NCBI GenBank assembly: GCA_032768795.1
Contig: CP136493.1
Location: 1,798,001 to 1,862,000 of the forward strand
Reading direction: 5' to 3'
DNA: 64,000 nucleotides
Source of the DNA: Tremella fuciformis
Taxonomy: Eukaryota; Basidiomycota; Tremellomycetes; Tremellales; Tremellaceae
Of the stretch, positions 22,138 through 33,024 are shown in pieces. Under the pieces are notes generated by a model. The model ran no database searches. It was not told where the DNA came from and saw only the letters and a list, made by a program, of their open reading frames with translations. Both the position numbers and the translations under genes were made by a program. Positions within the stretch are counted from its first letter, which is position 1. Each line of letters starts with the position of its first letter.

Positions 22138-25100
22138 TCAGGAAGCCACCCGCCTCCTCTCGTGATTCTCCACGGCCCCTTGCTTCAACTCTCTCTCGGC
22201 ACGCCACTTAGACGCTGAGTTCCTGGCTATCAGCATTGCAGAGCAAGTAAAGACCAGAAGACCTCACCGAGCCTTCACGATGCTCAAAACCGCCAGTCCG
22301 ACCGACTTGAAGCTCTTCACCTTGCGTGGGGTCTGTGGCAGCGGGAAACCCATGGATGCGATGGCTTTCAGGGTTGCTTGCTCGCTACATTGTCAACGCG
22401 CCATTATGACTGCTTCTAGACGACTCACTTCAGACTCATCCCGCCAACAAGCAACAACAGGTATCGTTTTTGCAGCGACAACGCATTGCGGAAGGAAGCC
22501 TCTCGGGTATACTTTGCCTTGAGATAACGGATCTGAGAGGCAAGATCGCGAGCCTGCAATTTGAATCTGGCTTGCTGTGCGTTCAGAGCGTCGGAACTAG
22601 CACTGCTTGTATTAGCTGGTTGCTACTTCAGATGTATGATCGATTCACCTTGCCGATTCTGCCCTTTGCGTCTGCTCCAGCTGAGTCATTCTGGTCTTGG
22701 CCACATCGAGCTGCTGCATTGCTGCATGTAGCTGCCGTCTGGTTGAATCGAGCCGTCTTTCCATCTCCTCCGCGTCGTTTGAAGGGACGACAATGTGCTG
22801 CTGCTCTTTCAATGATCGGAGCGCGGCGCCGAATTTGCGGTTCTCGACATGTTGTGTCTTGAGTGCAGACTCGAATTCGAGCAAGTCTCGCATAACAGAG
22901 GCTCGTTCCTCACTCAGAGATTCTATCCTACGGTGCGCGATCGCCAGATCTGACTCCGCCTGGCCCAGTCGTGTTTGGAGATGCGCCACCTCGTTGTGAC
23001 TCAGACGAAGCTCAATTTGCAGGGTGCGGATGCTCTCAGCCTGTTTCGAAGTCTCAACAGGATTGCCTTTGAGTCCGTATTTCTGGAGTTGTTGGTATGC
23101 TTCACGTTGTCGACTCAACTCTTGGTGGAGCCGATCGGCGTTTGCGATGGCGGCTGTCTTGTCCTATGTCTTAGCTTCTAGGACGACTAAGAGGAGAAAG
23201 ACTGACCTTTTCGAGGGCTTCGACTTTTTGCTGTGCGGCTGCAACTAATCTGGAAGCCCGTTGCGACTCGCTGCTCGCCTTGGCCTCTGCCATTTCGAGA
23301 TTATGTCGATAAAGCGAGATATCCTCTTCGCTCCTTTTGCGCAGATCCTGCATGGCGTCTTGTAGTCGACGCTGCTCATGCTGCAGCCGGCGTCTTTCCG
23401 TCTTGCTACCTTCCTGCAACTGCTCGACCTGTTCGTGGACAACTTTCAGAGCTTGTTGCAAGCGCTCATCAGCCTCGCGACTGAGTCTATAAGTTTCTGT
23501 TGCTCATACGTGACGCAAGAGACGCACCTCATCTCCTCTCTTTGGGCATTGACGAGCACCAACGATGCCTTGTTGCGCTGCAGCAAAGCTCGAATCTCGT
23601 CTTCAAGCTGACCTATGCGATCTTCGGCTGCCGCTAGCTTTTCAGCGAGATTAACTGCGCTCAACCCGGCTGCCTCCAATCGGCTGAAGTTGTGGTCCAG
23701 CTCCTCGTTGACATTCTGAAGTTCCGATTGAAGGTATTCTACCTGTGCTTGCAGAACGGGCTCGTCCGGATTGCCGAGTGTGCTTTGCAGCCAAGAAAGC
23801 TCTCCATCAGCAAGAAGTTCGCTAGGAGCGACTGGCTTACCTCCTTGAGTAGCCCCGGCGTCTTTGGCGTCCTAAGAGAAGCGATAGCCCTGTGAACGAA
23901 AGGAGTTGTATGATTCGATGGGGGATTCGGGGAGCTGGTGCTGTCCGGCCGAGACCTGGCCAGTCGCTGCTGCAGAGCAGACTTCTCTCGCTCCAACGAC
24001 TGAATCCGTACGTCTCGAATGGCGAGATCAGACTGTCGTTGCGGAGAGATAGAGAGCTGATGTTTCAAACGGCCGATTTCTCGATACGCTTCGTCGAGAC
24101 GTTCTTCCAGTGCAATCATCATACTCTTCTCTTCGTCATCTTGACTCTCCAGCCGGGGCTTTGACCTCTCAGCCTCAAGCTCTTGTTCTTGTATGGCAAT
24201 CGTCTCTTGCAATTCTTCGACGATCCCACGCAGACGCTCCTCTTCTGCGCCTTCGTGTTGTACCTTGTGTTCTCCAGTCACGATATCCTGCTCCGACGCA
24301 GAGGCAGACACTCTCGAAGGGCTCTCCATATCTGCGAGGTTGACCCGGCGATCGGCCTGGCGCCCTCGAAGATCGACTTCGATCGCTCTCGCTTCCCGCA
24401 GCTCCGCTCGCAGTTCGTTTCTATAATCCTCACCCTCGTTGGCCAGCGACTGAGCTTCTGCAAGTTGTGCTTCGAGTTCAGCCACCCTCGCACGAAGCCG
24501 ATCCTCCTGCTCAAGGTATCGTTGTCGCTCGTCCTGGAACGTAGAAAGTTCCTTGCGCAAGGATTCGGCTTCAGCTTCATGCGTTCGCACTGAAGTCTGG
24601 AAACGGTCCAGCTCCTGTTCCAAATGCCTTATCTGCAATTGCAATTCCTTCTCGCGGCCGCTAGTGCTGCTTTCTTCGGCAATGATCTGTAGGCGAGCTT
24701 TATCGGCTTTGAGCTGTTCGCTTTCGGTCCGACATCTGGAGAGTTGACTCTCGAGTTCTTGTACCTGCTCCTCGAAGCCCGCACAAATCTCCGCAAACTT
24801 TTGTGCGTGTGCTTCGGTCTGCGCCGCGAATCCTGCTTGTAGATCAAGCTTGGCTCGTTCGTCGGCCTCGACTTGAGCTTCGAGTTCTGACAGTCTCTCT
24901 TGCATTCGAGAGCCCTCAACTCCGAGTCCTTGCAGGTGTGGGTCGCGCGACTCGCTGTCTTGAGTATCCTCTTGCAGGGCGGGGTGTGATTCGTTTATTG
25001 AACGATCGACCAAGTTCGCCATAACATCGATCTCGTCGAACTGCACGCCGGCCTCTTGCAAGACGATGCGTAATCGGTCGGCTTCATCTCGCCAAGCTTC

Positions 25101-26963
25101 TGCCTCTCGGGCCAGGTCTGCGTTGGTTTCCAACAACTGCTTGTTCATGGCGTTCAGGTGTTTGTGGATCTTAATACCGTCCGCCCGGCTCTCTGAGACG
25201 CTTCTGAGGAAAGCTCCTGCTGCGCCACCTGTGGGCAGTAAGATGTTCGGAAAAGATGTATTCCCACGCATCGATGCTTGATGCACATTTGTTGCTCGCT
25301 TGTCCGAGGTCAGGTCGGCCGAAGATGTAATCGAAACAAACGAATCATTCTCGCCTGTGAATGCCTGACTGACGCTTGATTGAAAGTCGATGGATCTAGC
25401 AGTTGGCTCGTCCGCGGAGGGCCCACTTGTCGATGACGATGAGGTCATTGGGACGGATACTCTTCGAAGGGGATGTGGTGTGCCTCGAACTGGAAGACGT
25501 GGAGTCCTACGCGGCAGCCCGGACGATGTAAGAACCGCCAAGATATGGCTTTTCCGTCTCTGTGTATCGTCAAGAGGTGCACGAGGAGTGGAATCGGGAT
25601 GCTTGATCGAAACCGAATCAGAACCCGCAGGCGACGGGGTCTGCGGCACAGGGGACTGATCGTTTTGGATGGAGACAGTGAGATCCTGAAGGACTGAAGT
25701 CGTAGTAGAGCGGAACGCGGAGATAGAGCGTATGGCTGACAGCGGCGAGGCGGCGTATCTGCCTTGTCCTGGTGTCGTTCGGCGCATCGACAGGGCGGAA
25801 TGGAAAGATCGCGATTTGTCGCCATCCGGGAGGCCGGTTCCATCCTCAAACTCCCGGTGTTCATGTTCAGTCTGCTCCTCGCGGGCCCATTCGTGATCGA
25901 CATCGCCATCCGGCTCTGCATGATCGACATCTTGCAGGGACCTAGGTGTCGCAACGAGAACCGTCCTGCTGGGACCTTCAGGTGTCCGAGCTTCGCCTGC
26001 TGTGCTATCCTCAGAGATCTCACTCCGGGTCAGGCTGGGCACTCGAATCTGGTCTATAGGAGATTGAGGCTCATCTCTACTGGCCTGAAACCCGCTCGGA
26101 GATCCTCCCGATGGCGACTGGTTTACTTTGGGTGCTGCAATGCCTGTACGTCTCGGGCGCGCAACGAGAACATGGTTCGGGGCTGGGCGCTTGGGAAGAG
26201 GCGTGTCTACCAAACCAGTGATGTCCGAACGACGCGACGCCTGATTCGTAAGTTGTCTGTTTCCTGCGTCTCACCACGCTCACGAATGAAGCTCCCTCTG
26301 GCATTGGTTCCTCAGTGGATCGGCTCGAATTGGTTGGACTTCGGGTCTGTTCGCTGATCTCTTCGCCGGAGAAGCTTCCGCTCATCTCGGCTGGTGTATG
26401 CCATTGAGTTCCAATGACGGTGCTGCTACTGAACGGACTGGGGATCTTTGAGGTGCCGTTGATTTGAGTGTGGAGACCGCTCTCGTCTCCCGTCGACGAC
26501 CTTTGCGCTGTTCTAATATCATATCGGTATTGTCGGGTCGATGGTGTGGATGTGCGAGCGGTCGAGGCAGCGAGTGGGGACGGCGTGTTGGCAGATTCCA
26601 AGTCGTGCATCGGTGGAAACGGTGCAGATGTAGTGCTCGAGGCCCCCGACAGATCTGCCGACAGATTGCTATAGGGCTGTGCGCGCACGGCGTGAGGTGT
26701 AGCCAAGTCCTGCCATATTCAGCCGTTCCTCTTTCAACGCGAGCTGCCTATCCACTCACACTCCAACTGTCATGTTCACGGCTTTGCGCCTTGCCAATGT
26801 CCTCGTCTTCCCCTTCGCTGGACGTGCTTTCGCTAGTGGCGGCGCTGCTCTCAAAGTCGATGTCATGCTGTATACTGGGCAGCGAGGGCATCTCCATATC
26901 CTCGAGCTCCTGGACCCTCCTGAGAAGCCTCGAGGGCGTCTCTGCGAAGACCTCGGCCGCCAT
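22138..26963 (-). CDS. Long coiled-coil protein with C-terminal PACT-like domain (spindle pole body, Pcp1/Spc110-like), spliced
   Basis: Likely spindle-pole-body scaffold that anchors gamma-tubulin complexes. Exon 1 (from ATG 26963) encodes MAAEVFAETPSRLLRRVQEL and an acidic stretch; splicing near 26745 joins DLATPHAVRAQ. About 500 Ser/Thr/Pro-rich residues with many SP/TP sites (possible CDK targets) follow, then about 800 residues of heptad-rich coiled coil. At the C-terminus, QARDLASQIRYLKAKYTREASF and RNALSLQKRYLLLLVGGMSL, then SFKSVGLAVLSIVKARNSAS and KW, resemble the PACT (pericentrin/AKAP450) targeting domain. The C-terminal region is split by introns near 22640, 22440 and 22270; the stop is TGA at 22138-22140. 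MULE-2 lies only 166 nt upstream of its start codon. The family call rests on architecture and the PACT-like end. Confidence 0.75.
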
Positions 26964-27119
26964 TATGGCGCTGCTGCTGTTAGTTGGTGATGAACAAACA
27001 AAGCAGTCGCGGGTTGGGTGACGATGACTGAGCGGCGACCCCCGCTCAGGTTTGGGATAAATTGGACTGAAAACCAGTCCAATAAAAATAGGTTCCGAGT
27101 CTTGCCGCGTGGGTCCATC

Positions 27120-27129
27120 CGTTGGTCCC
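27120..27129. repeat. Target site duplication, left copy (MULE-2)
   Basis: CGTTGGTCCC here and at 35993-36002, directly outside the inverted ends. Flanking bases differ. Confidence 0.85.
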
Positions 27130-27235
27130 GCATGTATAAATATTCTATATATATTTGGAATTAATCCCGACAGTCCTTTCCATCGCAGGTCTGCTTTCCC
27201 TACAGTCACCATTGTTTTGACCATAAAGGTCTCCG
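27130..27235 (+). repeat. MULE-2 left terminal inverted repeat
   Basis: Matches 35905-35992 in reverse complement: AATATTCTATATATATTTGG, AATTAATCCCGACAGTC, TATCGCAGGTCTGC-like and TTTCCCTACAGTCACCATTG blocks. The first dozen bases match poorly, as in MULE-1. A CTCCGC motif lies at the inner edge. The stretch 27236-27478 is the gene B2 leader; no other gene is seen there. Confidence 0.9.
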
Positions 27236-27478
27236 CAAACCTCACAGAAGCCTTACATGACCGCCCCATAGGCGGAGCTGACACTGCAAGGCTTTATACA
27301 CCAGGGAGACTCTGGGGAATTGGTCCCAGTCCACCTCCGAAGGCGATTGCTAATGTTATACTCATCTCCGCTCATCATTCAACCCTCCGCATCCCTTGTT
27401 TCAGCTACAGATGAAATTTTCAGTGCGCTGCAGACCTGGCAGAGGTTCTTACTCACAACTTACTCTACCTCTGAGACG

Positions 27479-30400
27479 ATGAGCAGCCACCCACCTCCTA
27501 GAATTGCAGTACCTGCTGGCAGTTTGGCCTCGCGCAAGCCCGGTCGCCCAAAATTTCAGTACCGCGTTGGTCCCCTTGCCGAAGTCGAAGCCCGAGGCTC
27601 GTCTATGCCATCAGCGCAACCCTTGCAGAGGGCGGATATGAGTCTCGACGATCTTCCGGACCCGCAAAGGCCAGCAGAACTTCTATCCCAGCTGTCAATC
27701 ACGCCCGAGCCCTCCGCAATTCCACCCCGAGCTGCCAACCTTGCCTCAGAAGTCCAGCGATCAATCCTGCCGACCGAGAGCGGATCCGCTGCATCGGAGA
27801 GCTCTGGACGTCCTCACAAGCGCAGACGGGTGGCCTCTCAGCGGCTCAGAGAGTTCGTAGCCGATGCCCAAGCAGAGCGCCACTCGGTATGGTCGGAGCC
27901 GGCAAAGCAGAACGCTCCATCATCGCTGAGTAGTCTGCAAGCTGTGGAGTATCGACTCCGTGCAGCTCTTGAGGAGTCGGAGGAGTCCCAGTCAGAGGGA
28001 GAGATCTCCGCAGCCTCCGCAGATACACCACCCCCGGAGAATGCAGAACTTCGGCCACGCGGTCCAAATTACCGCACCGTGAGGACGTTTTTGGCAGGAC
28101 GAGGCCCAAGGTTACACGATCCGACAGCCTATGAGCGGGTTAGTGTGCGATTGGATCAACTCCCGATGAAATTTGACGAGCTTGTGGGTGCAAAGTTCCA
28201 TGCGGAGGTTGACTTGGCTCACCTCTATACAGAATCACGATTACAGCCTACTGTATCAGACTGTCTCGGATCTACTCTCTGTACGCTTCCTCGGTCCACC
28301 TGGACTGAGACCGTACGATATTAGGGGTCGTTACGCCAAATTCAGCATTTCGCGGTCGGTAGCCTCCTCTGATCCGGACAAGTGCGTTTGGCGTGGGGTT
28401 TATCGGTGCAATGGGAGTTGCGAGAGAGTCAAGCCAGTGTATCGACTTCGCCTAGATGAAGCGGCTGGAGAGCAGGACTTCCTACGTCTGGTTGATGATG
28501 AAGCGGAGAGCGGAGAGGATGAGCCGGAGGTGCGGAGAACAACGACTTCGAAGCCACAATGCCCGTTCCATCTCCTTGTAAGCTCCGCATAGGCCCCAGG
28601 GTACTCGCACATTGTCTGACTATCAGCTCGAGATGACTCCGGCCTCCGTCGCTGCAGGTAGAGGATACTTTGTCGTCGGACACGAGGACTTCCACAAGAT
28701 TCCGATAAGCCTTTCGGTCCTCAAGGTGTCTCCGTGGGCCCGCAATTTTCTCCACGATGCAGCCACGTCCCTTAGCCTCTCTTCGCGAAAGATTGGCCAA
28801 CTCTGGAGGCATAGCGAAGGCAGCGGAGATGAACATCGGAGCAAATTAGCTCCCGGAAGACCGCTTGAACACCGAGAGCCCCAAACAGGGGATTTTCAGA
28901 CGGCGCAGCATACTGCTCTTCTGCGCGATCGCCTAGACCTGATGCCCCTAGCGGCCATTGAGATTCTTCACGAGAAGCACCCGGAAAGCTTTCTATAGCG
29001 AGTGATCCGACCATGCTCAAGTGCCTAGCTTACCTCCGCAGTTGTGAATACCCTCCGCTGCTCAAGACCGCACGGATTCCGACATTTGACGGCAACTCCA
29101 GGTTCATCTGCATCATCGCGCCACCTCATGGATTGCAGAACGCCATACGATTCGCCATGGAAAACGGGATGAACCTAGATAGCTCATGGAGAAATAAGAA
29201 CGCCTTGCGTTGTCCTCTGACGGTCCTATGCACCTCCAACGAGTACGGACACCTAGTGCCGAGTGAGTTGCTTGCTCTCGTCTGCTCACTGCTGATTGAT
29301 AGTCGCGTGTATGGTTTCTAGTCATGCAGATGCTGCCACATACGAGCTTTTCCTCCAAACGGTCAAGGCGGCCATCGAAAAAGAGGCAGAGCTGCTTCTC
29401 AACGACCCTTCAAGGTCTACCCTTGCCGCCCAGCATCTGGAACCTCTTCTTGTGAACGCAGAAGACATTGTGGTTGCCGAGAAATTCGTTCCGGGCTTCG
29501 TGACCATTGATTGCGACGATGCGGAGCGAGCGGCATTGATCAAAGTATGGGATGGATTGACTATCCGCCTGTGTCAGTTCCACTTCATGCAAGCGGCGAG
29601 GTCGAGAGCTCTTCGCCTATTTGGCCGATCCTTGGAAGGCTTCTCTCAGTGTCGACAGTTCCTTCGAGCACTCAGGCGATGTCAACGCTGTCCGGCCGTT
29701 GAGGAGTGGGATGACTTCTACCGGAGATTCCGCATCGATGTTGAGAGCCTCGCTGCTCCCTCTCGCGCGCGACAAGTCTGGGAGGAGATAGACCTGTGGC
29801 TCTCGCAATGGTGGTTCCACCCGCGATGGCGTCAGTACATTGCGGATTACGGTCTACCTTTCAATGCTGCGGGCGGCGGACCCCTCACGACCAACAATCT
29901 TGTCGAGGGCGCTTTCCGCTCATTCGACCGCGTCTGGCTCGATGGGAGGGTCAACAAGCGTATCGACCGTTTGATCGCCATCATTGTCATACAGTTTTTC
30001 CCTCACTTCGAAGCATCTCCGCCAGAGCAGGCGCGATCCGATCCGAAAATCCGCCGAGAGAGTCGTCTGGGCCTGAGAATATGGGCTCTGGGATTGCTGC
30101 ACATCTGCGATCTTTCCGAGACACCCGCTTCTATGCCGGAGCTCGTCCAGACCTACCGGACGGTAGGGGAGAAAAGCGAAAAGAAACATTATTGCGGCGC
30201 TCGAGTGCAAAGTGGACGACAGTACTGTACCTGCGAGTACTTCCAGGAGACCGGCAAGCAGTGCCGTGCTCTCTATGCCTGGGCATACCTTTTACGATGT
30301 GGATCTGTCTCCGAGTTTGACAATAAGCTTGCTGCCATTCAATACGCGATCGAGAAGGCCTCAACGCCAGCGTGGAGAAGAACGTGCATCTCACAGGGAA

Positions 30401-32908
30401 AGGAATTCCATCAGTATGGACATACGGTGGATGCGGAGGAAGATTCCAGCGATCTCCGCCAGTGGTACGGAGAAGAGTTTGTACCCAGAACGACCCAGCC
30501 GGAGCCCACTTTGCCACCCTTCAAGCCAGCTAGGAGTGCGGTCATCGATATTGACTCCTCTGCCCTCGATATGGGCGATCCCGAAGTATCTCCAATCATG
30601 CGGAGGCACTCTCGCGGAGACAAGCAAGCCGTCAAACGACAATCTGGACCGACCGGAGCTTCGACTCAGAACCAAGATACTCAAAAGCGATCTGCCTCCG
30701 CTGGACGTCCGAAGGCTACACAGCCTCTGCATCCCGGTCGCTCTGCTCCTAAAAGCGTGCTTGGTCAAAAGTCTTCCCTTGCTCTGCCTTACGCTCCCGA
30801 TAATGTCATTCAGCGACCCGTAGGGGCTATCAATGTCAGTGGACAACAATGCTTCGCTCTCAGCCTGTTTCATATTCTCTTGCGGCAAGACGTCTTTGTC
30901 GCTGCTTTTGAGAAGGGGAAGGAGGTCCTCCGCGCATATATCCCAAGCACCGTCAAGATTCTGGAAGGATTCCTGCTGGACATTCGCACGTCTCATGTGG
31001 TGAACAACCCCTCGATGAACGAGGGATTATTGAGTGCGTCCCTCCAAGGCCGCGCGCGAGGCTGGCTGACGCGCCAGGGGACCGTCTGATCGACAACCAT
31101 GTCAGCGGGCACCATGATCCCTCTGAGGTCTTGCTGCGCCTTCTCCAGCGCCTGGACGAGGGGATTGGCGGCTCAGAGTTCACTGATTTGTTGCGCTGCC
31201 ACCTTCAATGGCTTTTCCCAGGTCCATGCGAGCACAGAGAACCGATCCAAGAGCTAGAGACTGCGGCGGACGCACAGCTCACCTCGATAACCTTGCTCCC
31301 CGGTCAACACACCTTCCGCGGAGACAATCCCGCAACGATGCGCACCATGCTACAGACAGCGCTCCATCTCCCACGCAAGGGTGCCAAATGTCCGCTGTGC
31401 AATCGACAGACGACCATGCCGCTTGTTGGACAGCTTTCTCCATCGTCAGCTAAGCCCCCACCTCCGCTTCTTTCGCTTGAGATATGCTGGACGCTCGATC
31501 AGCGTACTGGTCAACCGAGCTGCAATGGCTCTTTTGCCGTGGCCGAGACTCTAGAGTTAGGGTCAGTCTCAGGGGATGGGCGCCGACCGCATGCCATCGA
31601 CGAGGGTCGTTTTCGTCTCCGCGGGATCATATGCTACAAGCATGTGAACCATTACGTTGCGATCATCCGAACAGAGGATGGGTGGTGGGAACTTGACGAC
31701 GCCAAGGTCACTCGAGTTGGCCTCTTGAGCGAGGTATTTGACGGCGGGCGTCTCCCAAAACAGCTTCTCTACGCCTACGAAGCTCCTGACCAGCGGAGGA
31801 CAAAGCAACCGAACGCATCCGTGTCCAACAGCCAAAAGCCTGCTCTCATACGAGCACAAATCACTTCCGCGCGACAGGATATGACCGAAGAAGCAGCTCG
31901 TCGAATCTCGGCAATGCCGTGGAGAAGTGTCGAGGATCGCGCGGCCATTCTCAGCTTCGAGAGCAGTCCACTGAGCGGCTCAGTGGAGGGTGCGTTGTCG
32001 GGAATCGACATGTTGTTGAAGTCCGACAAGACGATCGCTGGGATCCGCCGGGAATCACTACGGCTCTATGGCGTTGCCAATTTCTTGTCCTCACGGTGCT
32101 TCCGGATTCTATCATCAACGGAGGAGTGGTACTCGAACGATCTCGTATGGACATTAGTGAACGCTGGGGATGAGTTGAGGCAGCAGGCGGCCAGTCTCAC
32201 TGCTGTTCCGCACCGCCCGACAAGTCTTCCGCCTTTCCGCCTCCGCTTCAATCATCTTACAGCTGCGTTCAAGCTCCCGACAAAGGAGGATTTGCCTTTC
32301 CATGGACTCGGACGAGATGGATCGTGGCGTTCGGAGATCTCGGCCGCTCTTGTGAACATTGGCGGAGTCCATTGGGCGGTAATGGTCTTTTTTGGGCCGC
32401 AGAAGGTGATCGCTCTGTACGACGGACAAGCCATGCTAGGACGGAGAGAAGAGGACGTACGTCCTCTCCACAGCTGCGGCCTCCCCAACGACAAGACTGA
32501 CAGCAGAACCTACTTGTCTCCCTGCGCACTCGGCTCAAATGGGAAGTGGAAAATGGTTTTGCAAGTGAGGCGGAGACCGAAAGCTGGATTGTGGCTCCTT
32601 TCTCGCATACAACCCGAATCGCTCTGAACTGGCCACGCCAGGTAGACAGCGACAGCTGCGGACCACTGGCACTGGTCCTATTCTTCGAGCTAATTCTGGG
32701 CTTCCAACCTGGATCGACACTAGCGGAATCTGTTGGAGGATCGCTCAGTCCCTCCGGAGCGCACCAGTTGCGGAGGATGCTGCTCCGAATAGCAGTATCC
32801 ATGAGCGCGGCTTCCCAGCCAGACAACGCAGACTGGCTGGGTCCTGACGTCGGCGCCAACCTCAGGAGATGGGTCTTCTCGCGTTCTGAGCTGCTCCAAA
32901 ACTTTTGA
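27479..32908 (+). CDS. MULE-2 gene B: AT-hook / MULE transposase / degenerate SWIM / USP-like / Ulp1-like fusion, spliced
   Basis: Homologue of gene B1, roughly 1,650-1,700 residues. AT-hook-like SRKPGRPKFQY near the N-terminus; Cys domain WRGVYRCNGSCERV; DDE core with Asp in MNLDSSWRNKNAL, Asp in FVTIDCDDAERAAL, CQFHFMQ and Glu in TTNNLVEGAFR. The SWIM-like motif reads YCTCEYFQETGKQCRAL, so the expected His is Ala. The USP-like domain has Cys box INVSGQQCFALSLF; after an intron (donor GTGCGT near 31038, acceptor near 31079), GHHDPSEVLLRLL; zinc CxxC (CPLCNRQ); and His box KHVNHYVAIIR with WWELDDAKVTRV. The Ulp1-like domain has His in GVHWAVMVF, Asp in IALYDGQ and Gln-Cys in RQVDSDSCGPL, the last reached through an intron at about 32458-32508. 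Introns before NHDYSL and inside the USP domain match B1 positions. DDE and both protease active sites look intact. Confidence 0.85.
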
Positions 32909-33024
32909 TACAGCGTTTGTATGGCAGCGGAGGCCAGTCCTTCTTTGCCTAGACGTCGCCGTGATGAGTCAATGCATATCCGATCTGTGTACATGCAGAA
33001 ATGAGGCATACTACAGCTGAATCG

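Noticed and set aside
27479..28324. Stand-alone 281-residue protein at the left of MULE-2
   Set aside because: The frame ends shortly after a GTGGGT donor that matches the intron position in gene B1; it is the first exon of gene B2.
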